NCBI RefSeq assembly: GCF_034347385.1
Contig: NZ_CP133777.1
Coordinates: forward strand, 2,170,001-2,234,000
DNA from: Actimicrobium sp. CCC2.4
GTDB lineage: Bacteria > Pseudomonadota > Gammaproteobacteria > Burkholderiales > Burkholderiaceae_D
Reading direction: 5' to 3'
Length of the DNA stretch: 64,000 nt
The position numbers were made by a program, and so were the translations under genes. The notes beneath the pieces were generated by a model. It had not been told where the DNA came from and ran no database searches. It saw nothing but the letters and a program-made list of their open reading frames with translations. Below are positions 1 to 7,295 of the stretch, in pieces. Position 1 is the first letter of the stretch, and each line of letters begins with the position of its first letter.

Positions 1-1297
1 CGCCCATGTCAAGCAAGCGCATCGGTGTGCTGATCGCATTGTTCGTATGCAAGGTCGAGAGCACAAGATGGCCGGTCATGGCGGCGCGCATGCCGATTTG
101 CGCAGTTTCCTGATCGCGGATTTCACCTACCAGAACGACGTCCGGATCCTGGCGTAATGCCGCCCGCAAGACCTTGGCAAAGTCCAGATCAATCTTGTCG
201 TTGACCTGGACCTGATTGACCCCGGACAAGCGGTATTCGATGGGATCTTCTACCGTGATCAGCTTTTTCTCGGTGGTATTTAACTCGGTCAGGGCAGCGT
301 ACAACGTCGTGGTCTTGCCGCTGCCGGTCGGACCGGTCACCAGTACCAGTCCATTCGGCCGCTGCATGATGACGCGAAAGCGGTCCAGGATAGTGGCCGG
401 CATGCCGATCTTGTCCAGGCTCAGGACGCCGCCATGCTGGTGCAGCAGTCGCATGACGACCGATTCGCCGTACTGCGTCGGCATGCTGGAAAGCCGGATG
501 TCGATCTGCTTCTGCTTGACCTGAATCGTAAAACGGCCATCTTGCGGCAGGCGTTTTTCGGCGATATCGAGGTTGGCCACGAGCTTCAGGCGCAACGCCA
601 GCGAGGCGGCAATCTTGATGTCTGCTTTCGTTTGTAAATGCAATACGCCATCGATCCGGAAGCGGATGTGCACGCCGCGCTCCTGCGGTTCGATGTGGAT
701 GTCGGAGGCACCGACTTGCGCGGCGTCATTGAACACCGACTGCAGCAACTTCACGACCGGCGCATCTTCGGTGCCGGGCAGTACGCTGAGTGCGCCGAAA
801 TCAACCGCGCTATCGGTCAATTCCTGTTCGAGTTCGCGCGCCAGCCCGGAGATTTCATCGGTGCGGCGATACAGGCTGTCGATGGTGTGCAGCAGTTCGG
901 TTTCATCGACGACCGCCAATTTGATTTCGCATTTGAGGAAGCGCTTGATCTCGTCGTAGGCAAACAGGTCGGTCGGGTTGGCCATGCCGATGAGCAGCGT
1001 ACCGCCGTGCTCCTCCAGTGCAATCGCGCGAAAACGGCGGGCCTGCATTTCCGGCAAGCGGAAGACGGTTTGCGGTTTGATGTTGTAGCGCTTGAGCCGG
1101 ATGTGCGGAATATTGAGTTGCCGCGCCAGCGCCCCGGAAAGAATTTCTTCGGTCACAAAGCCGCGATTGATCAGGATGCGGCCTAGCTTCACACCGGTCA
1201 GCTGTTGCTCATTGAGCGATAACTTTAACTGTTCACTGGTGAGCAGGTTCTGCTTGGTCAGGATTTCGCCCAATCGAATTTTTTCAAGCGAGTACAT
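1..1297 (-). CDS. mshE: MSHA pilus assembly ATPase MshE (partial, C-terminus off window)
   Basis: Cytoplasmic GspE/PilB-family ATPase that powers extension of the MSHA type IV pilus. The first 432 codons are present, read leftward from an ATG at 1297-1295; the family is about 570 residues long, so the last quarter lies outside the window. Residues 8-31 and 37-60 form two RLGxxL...Q-type repeats separated by five residues, the MshEN arrangement that binds cyclic-di-GMP in this family. A Walker A motif (GPTGSGKTT) lies near residues 321-330 and a Walker B/Asp-box region (DPDVVLVGEIRD) near 382-395. The gene is divergent from mshA, with the rest of the pilus genes on the other strand. The usual neighbours mshG, mshM and mshN are not in the window and may lie to the left. 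Confidence 0.93.
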   Translation of the reverse strand, partial: MYSLEKIRLGEILTKQNLLTSEQLKLSLNEQQLTGVKLGRILINRGFVTEEILSGALARQLNIPHIRLKRYNIKPQTVFRLPEMQARRFRAIALEEHGGTLLIGMANPTDLFAYDEIKRFLKCEIKLAVVDETELLHTIDSLYRRTDEISGLARELEQELTDSAVDFGALSVLPGTEDAPVVKLLQSVFNDAAQVGASDIHIEPQERGVHIRFRIDGVLHLQTKADIKIAASLALRLKLVANLDIAEKRLPQDGRFTIQVKQKQIDIRLSSMPTQYGESVVMRLLHQHGGVLSLDKIGMPATILDRFRVIMQRPNGLVLVTGPTGSGKTTTLYAALTELNTTEKKLITVEDPIEYRLSGVNQVQVNDKIDLDFAKVLRAALRQDPDVVLVGEIRDQETAQIGMRAAMTGHLVLSTLHTNNAISTPMRLLDMG

Positions 1298-1712
1298 GGT
1301 GGTGGGCTCCCGTTACAGCGGCACAGGGGTGTGCAATAACAGCCGGTCAGGTTCGCCAGCCTGCAAGCTTGGACACGCGCGGATCAAGTTCCATTACGTG
1401 TTGGTTTAAATTAATGCCTTTAATTATAACGACATAAGTATTTATATCGAATTATTTAAATATTATTTAAAAATCAAGATACTATTTGTTATTTATTCGT
1501 TGTTACTAAAATAAAACAAATTCGTTAATTATTTTATGCGTTAGCGTATGCTTCGCGGTGGCAACTAGTTGCCTTGTTGCTTGCCGGCTTTGAAATGACG
1601 CTGTCATCGCGTTCCTCAGCACCGGCCAAAAATTTTCGCTCAGCGCAGCCGTACCCGGTCAATGCGGTGACCGGCACCTGCCCGATTTGCCTTTACAGAT
1701 ATTGGAAAAAAA
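1298..1712. other. AT-rich divergent intergenic region between mshE and mshA
   Basis: No gene is supported in these 415 bases. The stretch from about 1405 to 1545 is strikingly AT-rich compared with its surroundings and should contain the promoters for both mshE and the mshA operon. A perfect 14-base palindrome, GGCAACTAGTTGCC, lies at 1560-1573 and could be an operator. A TTGTTA/TAAAAT pair near 1487-1513 is a weak promoter candidate. I could not define a convincing -35/-10 pair for either gene. Confidence 0.6.
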
Positions 1713-2159
1713 ATGAACCATCCACGCCAGCAGCACCAACACGCCGGTTTTACCCTGATTGAACTGGTCATGGTCGTCGTAATTCTGGGTATCCTGGCGG
1801 CTGTCGCCTTGCCAAAATTTGTCGATCTTGGCTCGGATGCCCGTGCCGGCGTCATCAAGGCGGCACAAGGTTCGATGCGTGCTGCCAACACGATGGTGTA
1901 TGCCAAGGCAGCTGCCAATAATCAGCTCGGTGCGACCGGTACGGTCACGATCAATGGCGCCACCGTGTCCACCATTTACGGTTATGCATCGACTGCCGCC
2001 GTATTGGCGACAGTAATGGATTTGTCGCCGGCGTCGGATTTCACTGTGGCGGCAACAACGATCGGTCATGCGCATGCGACCACACCTGCTTCCTGCCTCG
2101 TCACGTACGCGATTCCGATAACCGGACCCACCTACGTGCTTGATTCGTCCGGTTGCTGA
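1713..2159 (+). CDS. mshA: MSHA major pilin MshA
   Basis: Type IV prepilin of 148 residues. It has a short positively charged leader ending in HAG and a prepilin peptidase site before FTLIELVMVVVILGILA, with glutamate at position +5 of the mature protein and a hydrophobic helix up to about residue 35. The mature N-terminus, continuing ALPKFVDLGSDAR, is characteristic of MSHA-type pilins. Cysteines near the C-terminus (ASC and the terminal SSGC) would form the pilin disulfide loop. It is first in the right-pointing operon, is followed within 16 bases by the mshC-like gene, and is preceded by the long AT-rich promoter region. Its first place and MshA-like N-terminus mark it as the likely major pilin rather than MshB; this assignment is inference. 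Confidence 0.88.
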   Translation: MNHPRQQHQHAGFTLIELVMVVVILGILAAVALPKFVDLGSDARAGVIKAAQGSMRAANTMVYAKAAANNQLGATGTVTINGATVSTIYGYASTAAVLATVMDLSPASDFTVAATTIGHAHATTPASCLVTYAIPITGPTYVLDSSGC

Positions 2160-2175
2160 CAAGACGACCGACAGG

Positions 2176-2643
2176 ATGGTCGCCGGCCTGATGAACACCG
2201 GACATTCCCGCGGCTTTACTTTGCTGGAATTGATCCTGGTGCTCGTCATTACCGGCATTTTGTCGGCGGTCGTCGGACCGCGATTGATGGATAACACGAG
2301 CTTGTCGGCGCGCGGCTTTGCTGATCAGGTGCTGGCTTCGCTGCGTTATGCACAAAAAACCGCGATCGCGCAGCACCGCACGGTCTGCGTTGACTATGCG
2401 ATCGACCGGATCATCCTCACTCAAACCACGCTCGCGGTTTGTCCTGGCGACGCGCTGGCGTCGCCCGACGGCAAGTCTGACTATGCCGTCGTGGCACCCT
2501 CCGGCATTGAGTTTTCGGTGCTTCCGGGTGCCTTGCGATTCGATGCATTGGGCCGTCCTGCACCGAATATCGGCCATAGCATCCAGGTTAGTGGTGTTGC
2601 CGACGGCATCACGGTGGAGGCTGAAACCGGTTATGCGCACTAA
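2176..2643 (+). CDS. mshC: MSHA minor pilin MshC / GspH-FimT family
   Basis: Minor prepilin of about 155 residues. The leader ends in SRG and is followed by FTLLELILVLVITGILSAV, with the expected glutamate at +5. The body resembles GspH/FimT pseudopilins (a region starting QVLASLRYAQKTAIAQ is typical). A start at 2176 gives a 13-residue leader; an ATG at 2191 (8-residue leader) is equally possible, while one at 2140 would overlap mshA. No strong ribosome binding site separates them. The gene overlaps mshD by 11 bases, implying coupled translation. The name follows the conserved order mshA-C-D-O-P. Confidence 0.8.
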   Translation: MVAGLMNTGHSRGFTLLELILVLVITGILSAVVGPRLMDNTSLSARGFADQVLASLRYAQKTAIAQHRTVCVDYAIDRIILTQTTLAVCPGDALASPDGKSDYAVVAPSGIEFSVLPGALRFDALGRPAPNIGHSIQVSGVADGITVEAETGYAH

Positions 2644-3214
2644 TCCTTTCCATCTGGCGTCGCGACGCAACCATCAGCGCGGTATCACGCTCGTTGAACT
2701 CATCCTGTTTCTGGTTATCGTCGGTATCGGCCTGGCCGGGATCCTGTCGGTCATCAATCTGGCCACCCGCGCCAGCGCCGATCCAGTGATGCGCAAGCAG
2801 GCGCTGGCGTTGGCCGAATCCCTGCTGGCCGAAGTGCAATTGCAATCTTTCCTTTACTGCGATCCCTCCGATCCGGCTGCGGCCACTGCAACCTCGATTG
2901 CCGCGTGTACCGTCGCTGCCGTAACGAAAACCCGCTACAGCGCCAGCGCGCCATTCAACCGGGTAAGCGATTACGACGGCTTCGTGATGAACGATGCCAC
3001 CGGCGGGATACGCGACATCACCAATACGCCGGTCGGTCTGGCGGGTTATGCCGCTCGTATTGTGGTGGCCGGGACCGCTCTGGCGGCAAGCGGCAGTTCG
3101 GCGGGCATCCCGTCGGCTGCCGCTGTGCTGATCAGCGTGACGGTGACCAGTCCGGACCAGAGCACGGTGAGCCTCGAAGGCATCCGTACCCGCTACGCAC
3201 CGAACGGTTATTGA
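2633..3214 (+). CDS. mshD: MSHA minor pilin MshD
   Basis: Minor prepilin of 193 residues that starts inside the end of mshC. The leader ends in QRG, followed by ITLVELILFLVIVGIGLAGIL; isoleucine rather than phenylalanine at mature position +1 is common in this subgroup and the +5 glutamate is kept. A central segment with paired cysteines (YCDPSD and AACTV) and a C-terminal beta-rich part starting VLISVTVTSPD fit the MshD family. Its TGA and the ATG of mshO share one base (TGATG), so translation of the two is probably coupled. Confidence 0.82.
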   Translation: MRTNPFHLASRRNHQRGITLVELILFLVIVGIGLAGILSVINLATRASADPVMRKQALALAESLLAEVQLQSFLYCDPSDPAAATATSIAACTVAAVTKTRYSASAPFNRVSDYDGFVMNDATGGIRDITNTPVGLAGYAARIVVAGTALAASGSSAGIPSAAAVLISVTVTSPDQSTVSLEGIRTRYAPNGY

Positions 3215-4035
3215 TGAAGCCGTTCAACTTCCAGCGGCACCAGTACGGATTCACCTTAATCGAGGCGGTCATGGTGCTGACCATCACGGCCATCGTGGCG
3301 GGGGTTGTGGCCATTTTTTTGCGCACGCCGGTACAAAGTTATTTCGATGTCTCACGCCGGGTGACGGTCACCGATACGCTAGACACCGCGTTGCAGCGCA
3401 TCGGCCGTGATGTCCGGCTGGCGTTGCCCAATAGCGTGCGCGTGTCGGCGGATGGCCAGTCGCTGGAATTTCTGCATACCCGCGCCGGCGGCCGGTATCG
3501 CAGCGAGACAGATCGGGCAGGTAACGGTGACGTCCTTGATTTTAATAATGTGGATCTGAGTTTCGATGTGCTCGGTGCACCGCTCGAGATGACCAGCGGT
3601 GACCAGATTGTGGTTTATAACCTTGGCGTGCCCGGTGCGGATGCCTATGAAACGACGATCTCCGCCCTGCCGCATGTGCGTAAGGCCTATACCGGGCCGT
3701 CCGGACTGGTCAGCCATATCACACTGGCGACCGATACCCGGTTTCCGTTCGATTCGCCCGGCCATCGTTTTCAGGTTGTCGATACGGCAGTAACTTATCG
3801 CTGTCGCGACGGTGTGCTGATGCGGTACTGGGGCTACGGCATCCAACCGGCGCAGCCCGATCCGCCGACGGACGGGCAAAGTGCGCTGCTGGCCACGCAA
3901 GTCAGCGCCTGCTATTTCGGCTATGCGCCAGGGGTGACTGAGCGCAGCGGTCTGGTCACATTGCAACTGGCGCTGACCAGTCAGGATGAAACCACGCGTC
4001 TCGCTTATCAGGTGCATGTCAGCAATGCGCCCTGA
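3214..4035 (+). CDS. mshO: MSHA minor pilin MshO
   Basis: Minor prepilin of 273 residues, the longest of the set, as expected for the PilW/MshO type. The leader ends in QYG, followed by FTLIEAVMVLTITAIVAGVVA with the +5 glutamate. Downstream come the MshO-like segments DTLDTALQRIGRDVRLALPNS and a C-terminal domain with cysteines. The start overlaps the mshD stop by one base, and its last 20 bases overlap mshP. Such proteins are thought to prime assembly at the pilus tip; the role here is inferred from family and position. Confidence 0.84.
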   Translation: MKPFNFQRHQYGFTLIEAVMVLTITAIVAGVVAIFLRTPVQSYFDVSRRVTVTDTLDTALQRIGRDVRLALPNSVRVSADGQSLEFLHTRAGGRYRSETDRAGNGDVLDFNNVDLSFDVLGAPLEMTSGDQIVVYNLGVPGADAYETTISALPHVRKAYTGPSGLVSHITLATDTRFPFDSPGHRFQVVDTAVTYRCRDGVLMRYWGYGIQPAQPDPPTDGQSALLATQVSACYFGYAPGVTERSGLVTLQLALTSQDETTRLAYQVHVSNAP

Positions 4036-4477
4036 CCGTCCTGCGCCAGCGGTTCCGTCCGGACGCGGCTTCGCTCTCATCTCTGCCATTTTTTTGTTGG
4101 TGGTCTTGTCAGGACTCGGCGTGTTCATCGTGACGCTATCGGGCGTCCAAAACGTGACATCGACTCAGGATCTGCAAGGAGCGCGGGCGTATCAGGCGGC
4201 GCGCGCCGGGTTCGAATGGAGCGCTTACCAAGTGTTGCAGAACACCCGTTGTGCCACCTCGAGCACGCTGGATTTACCGGGCATCACGCTGGCCGGATTG
4301 TCGGTCCTGGTGCAGTGCGCTGCGCGGACGTACGAAGAGGGGACTCGCGCAATCACGATTTATCAGATCACGTCGACAGCGACGTTCGGCGTGGCCGGCA
4401 CAACCACGTATGTCGAGCGGCAACTTGCGGCGGCGATCGAGACATGTCTGCTGGACGGTATCCCATGCGTCAACTGA
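4016..4477 (+). CDS. mshP: MSHA biogenesis protein MshP
   Basis: Small PilX-like protein of about 153 residues. A short basic leader (SGRG) precedes a hydrophobic N-terminal helix (FALISAIFLLVVLSGLGVFI), followed by a globular part with several cysteines. It lacks the canonical +5 glutamate of pilins, having serine there, as MshP proteins commonly do. I chose ATG 4016, which has AGG about eight bases upstream; ATG 4025 is an alternative. It overlaps the end of mshO. In other MSHA loci a large mshQ follows here, but it is absent. Confidence 0.8.
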   Translation: MSAMRPDRPAPAVPSGRGFALISAIFLLVVLSGLGVFIVTLSGVQNVTSTQDLQGARAYQAARAGFEWSAYQVLQNTRCATSSTLDLPGITLAGLSVLVQCAARTYEEGTRAITIYQITSTATFGVAGTTTYVERQLAAAIETCLLDGIPCVN

Positions 4478-4518
4478 TGACAGATTCACGCACAACCCAC
4501 CAGAAAAGGAGGCGACAG

Positions 4519-4560
4519 ATGCATCATCTTTGTCAGGCTGTTTCCGCGACCGCATCATGA
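4519..4560 (+). CDS. Possible 13-codon leader ORF coupled to mshI
   Basis: A tiny reading frame, MHHLCQAVSATAS, starts at 4519 behind one of the best Shine-Dalgarno sequences in the region (AAAAGGAGG at 4504-4512). It ends in a TGA that overlaps the ATG of mshI in an ATGA. It sits exactly where mshQ is expected in other MSHA operons. It could be a leader peptide that loads ribosomes for mshI, a remnant of mshQ, or chance. The mshI ATG itself has no good ribosome binding site, which favours coupling. No homology can be claimed for so short a peptide. Confidence 0.35.
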   Translation: MHHLCQAVSATAS

Positions 4561-5528
4561 TCAGGGCAATGCAACGGCTGTTGCAGACAATGAATGCGAA
4601 GGTCAACAAAACCTCAGGCCGGGCCACGGTCAGCCTGCAGTCCAACGGTATTTTCGTGGCGCTCGTGAGCCGTTCAGCGGCAGGAAATCCCGTGATCGAT
4701 CGCGTGTTCTCGCACGAGACTTTTACCGGGAATTCGCTGACCGTCCTTGAAACAATGGTGCAAGTCGAGCCGCTGAAAAAGTACCGTTGTTCGCATCTGT
4801 TGAACGCGGGGGAGTACCAACTGCTGACCGTCGATACGCCTGCCGTGCCGCAGAATGAACGCAAGGAAGCGATGCGCTGGATCGTCAAGGACATGCTGGA
4901 TTTTCCGGCTGAAGACGCGACGATCGATATCCTTGCTATTCCACTGGATAAATCCGGGCCGATACGCAGCACATCGATGTTCGTCGTTGTCGCCCGCAAC
5001 AGCATTATTTCGCAGCGACAAAAATTATTTGAAACAGCCGCTCTCGAATTAGCAGCAATCGATATTCCTGAAACTGCCCAACGCAATATATCTGCCTTAC
5101 TCGAACCCGAGGGCAAGGCATTGGCATTACTGTCTCTCAATGCTGACGGTGGACTCATGACAATTACTTTTGCCGGTGAATTGTATTTGTCGCGCCGGAT
5201 GGATATCACTCTGGTTCAGCTAAAACAGGCTGACCTGTTTCAGCAAGCGCAGTTGCATGAGCAAATCACGCTGGAACTCCAGCGTTCACTGGATCATTTT
5301 TATCGCCAGCATCACGAGATGCAATTATCCAAACTGGTATTGGCTCCGATGGGACAACCCGGCGCTGATTTACTGGTTTATCTCGATCGCAATTTAAATT
5401 CACCAGTCGAGTTGCTTGATATGGCCACCATCATGGATTGTTCGGCAACGCCTGAATTACTTGATGCTGATGTTCAGCAAAAATATTTTCTGACACTTGG
5501 TGCGGCATTACGAATCAGGAGTACCTGA
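4557..5528 (+). CDS. mshI: MSHA biogenesis protein MshI (PilM/GspL-like)
   Basis: Protein of 323 residues matching MshI in position and general character. It is soluble, lacks a membrane segment, and has the actin-like (PilM/GspL cytoplasmic) features of the family: an N-terminal SLQSNGIFVALV strand, the segment ERKEAMRWIVKDMLDFP typical of MshI, and a C-terminal part starting LLVYLDRNLNSPV. It should form the cytoplasmic ring that contacts MshE. The start ATG overlaps the stop of a 13-codon frame; ATG 4569 is an alternative. Its stop overlaps the next ATG by one base. Confidence 0.82.
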   Translation: MIRAMQRLLQTMNAKVNKTSGRATVSLQSNGIFVALVSRSAAGNPVIDRVFSHETFTGNSLTVLETMVQVEPLKKYRCSHLLNAGEYQLLTVDTPAVPQNERKEAMRWIVKDMLDFPAEDATIDILAIPLDKSGPIRSTSMFVVVARNSIISQRQKLFETAALELAAIDIPETAQRNISALLEPEGKALALLSLNADGGLMTITFAGELYLSRRMDITLVQLKQADLFQQAQLHEQITLELQRSLDHFYRQHHEMQLSKLVLAPMGQPGADLLVYLDRNLNSPVELLDMATIMDCSATPELLDADVQQKYFLTLGAALRIRST

Positions 5529-6205
5529 TGGCGATTCAGCAAATCAATTTAATTAATCCGTTATTCAAAAAAAAGACGGTTTATTTTTCGGCCGCGATGA
5601 TCTTGAAAGCCACTATGCTATCGATCACCGCAGGATTAGCAGTAGTCATATTTTTGAATCATCAGCTCGGTGAAATAAAAAGCGCACTGACATTGGAAAA
5701 AAAAGCTTTATCCATGGCTGAGCTAGAGCTGGATAAGGCACGCTTGGCGTCGATGCTGCTGACAAAGAATAATGCGCTCCAAGAGAACTTGCGCGATGCT
5801 GAAGCACACGCTGCTTCACTGAAAAAAATTAAGGCAGTATTAAATCAGAGTGAAATCAATAACACGACCGGTTATTCGGCGATCTTGCAAGCATTGGCCA
5901 GGCAAATTGGCAGCGGTATCTGGCTGACCGGATTAACAATTGCCCACGCCGGCACCGACGTCAGTCTGCAAGGAAAAACCCTCTCGCCTGAGCTAATTCC
6001 AGCGTATCTCAATCGGCTGAAACAGGAATCTGCTTTTTCGGAACTGCAATTTTCCGTACTTGAAATGCATCTGCCGGAATCGACAGGCATCAAGAAAAGC
6101 GAGGCACCTTTGTCAACTTTGCCATCGGTGCTCGAATTCAAACTGCAATCGGTTGCGGTAGTTCCGCCGGTGGTGGATGTCATCCGCCCGGAGGTCGCTC
6201 GATGA
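5528..6205 (+). CDS. PilN-like MSHA inner-membrane protein
   Basis: Protein of 225 residues with the PilN signature. The N-terminus MAIQQINLINPLFKKK resembles the PilN stretch that binds PilM. A single transmembrane helix follows at about residues 18-43, then a periplasmic coiled-coil (residues 48-110) and a ferredoxin-like domain (IWLTGLTIAHAGTDVSLQGK). In the MSHA system this is the partner of MshI and MshJ in the inner-membrane platform. Its start overlaps the mshI stop by one base and its end overlaps mshJ by four (ATGA). Some annotations also call this MshI or MshI2; I leave the symbol blank. Confidence 0.8.
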   Translation: MAIQQINLINPLFKKKTVYFSAAMILKATMLSITAGLAVVIFLNHQLGEIKSALTLEKKALSMAELELDKARLASMLLTKNNALQENLRDAEAHAASLKKIKAVLNQSEINNTTGYSAILQALARQIGSGIWLTGLTIAHAGTDVSLQGKTLSPELIPAYLNRLKQESAFSELQFSVLEMHLPESTGIKKSEAPLSTLPSVLEFKLQSVAVVPPVVDVIRPEVAR

Positions 6206-6924
6206 CCCTTTTAACTATTTTTAAAAAAAGAATAATTGATTTTTCTGCATCGATAAATAATCGGAGTATGCGCGAAAGAGTCCTTATTTTTTGTGCAGTA
6301 CAACTATTTGTACTTGCTGTCATTGGATATGGATTACTACTCCCGCGATGGCAACTAAAAATAGAACTGGTTCGTAAAATTGAGATGCACAAGGCAACGC
6401 TAACGGCGACATTAGCAGAAACCGAAACTCGCAAGGCAGTGGGGCCGATCGACCCTGATAGTACGAATCGCGAATTATTAAAACAGATTAATTTGCAAGC
6501 CGATGAGTCGCGGGCTGATTTTATCAAACTTAATACCATCTTTATCGAGCCGGAAGATATGGTATCCCGGTTGCAAGGAATTGTTAAGTTGAACGGAAAA
6601 TTAAAACTTGTTTCCTTGAATACACTTGCAGTCGATAATTTGATGTCGGGAAAATCAACGGTAGAAAACAATCCGGCAAGCCCCTCCGTCTCTCCAAATT
6701 TGATTGCCGATAAAAATAGTCCACTGGTAATAGACGGTGTATATCGACATGGTGTTGCGCTGGTTGTGCAGGGGAGTTATCTGGATATGGTTGATTATCT
6801 GATCAGGCTCGAATCTCATCCAACAGGATTTTATTGGGGAAATATGAAGATGCAGGTTGATGTGTATCCACTAGTGACGATGCATATCACCTTATTCACT
6901 TTAAGTCTGGATAAAAAATGGTGA
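6202..6924 (+). CDS. mshJ: MSHA biogenesis protein MshJ (PilO/GspM-like)
   Basis: Bitopic inner-membrane protein of 240 residues. A short cytoplasmic N-terminus is followed by a transmembrane helix (VLIFCAVQLFVLAVIGYGLLL, about residues 27-48), then a coiled-coil and a PilO-like periplasmic domain. It begins in an ATGA overlap with the PilN-like gene and overlaps mshK by seven bases. This gene and its flanks (about 5600-7300) are noticeably more AT-rich than the rest of the operon. Confidence 0.8.
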   Translation: MTLLTIFKKRIIDFSASINNRSMRERVLIFCAVQLFVLAVIGYGLLLPRWQLKIELVRKIEMHKATLTATLAETETRKAVGPIDPDSTNRELLKQINLQADESRADFIKLNTIFIEPEDMVSRLQGIVKLNGKLKLVSLNTLAVDNLMSGKSTVENNPASPSVSPNLIADKNSPLVIDGVYRHGVALVVQGSYLDMVDYLIRLESHPTGFYWGNMKMQVDVYPLVTMHITLFTLSLDKKW

Positions 6925-7295
6925 AGTCGGTCATCCTGTTCATGATTTTATGGCACGCTATTCCGGGTGTACAAGCGCTATCCTTACCCGATCCGATGCG
7001 TCCGCCGGATGCGATGCGAATAGTGCCGAATGCAGAGTCGGTAGAATCTGCTACGAGCCCGGTATTGCAATCGGTATTAATTTCAGCAACGCGGAAAATC
7101 GCTGTTATTAGTGGACAAGTCGTTATCTTAAATGGCATTTTCGGTGAATATCGATTGGTCAGTATTACCCAATCCAGTGTTTTATTAAAAAACAGGACAT
7201 CAGAAAAAAAGTTGTTTTTATTGTCGCCGGAAGAGCTGCAATTTGCCAACGCGCGCTTCATAAAGAAAATCCCTCAACAGGTGCAACACAAATAA
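6918..7295 (+). CDS. mshK: MSHA biogenesis protein MshK (PilP-like)
   Basis: Small periplasmic protein of 125 residues. A signal peptide (VILFMILWHAIPGVQA) is followed by DPMRPPD, the motif seen at the mature N-terminus of MshK and GspC/PilP-like proteins. The compact beta domain contains LQSVLISATRKIAVISGQ and VKLNG-like turns, here written VVILNGIF. It would link the inner-membrane complex to the secretin MshL encoded next, whose ATG overlaps its stop by one base. Confidence 0.78.
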   Translation: MVKSVILFMILWHAIPGVQALSLPDPMRPPDAMRIVPNAESVESATSPVLQSVLISATRKIAVISGQVVILNGIFGEYRLVSITQSSVLLKNRTSEKKLFLLSPEELQFANARFIKKIPQQVQHK

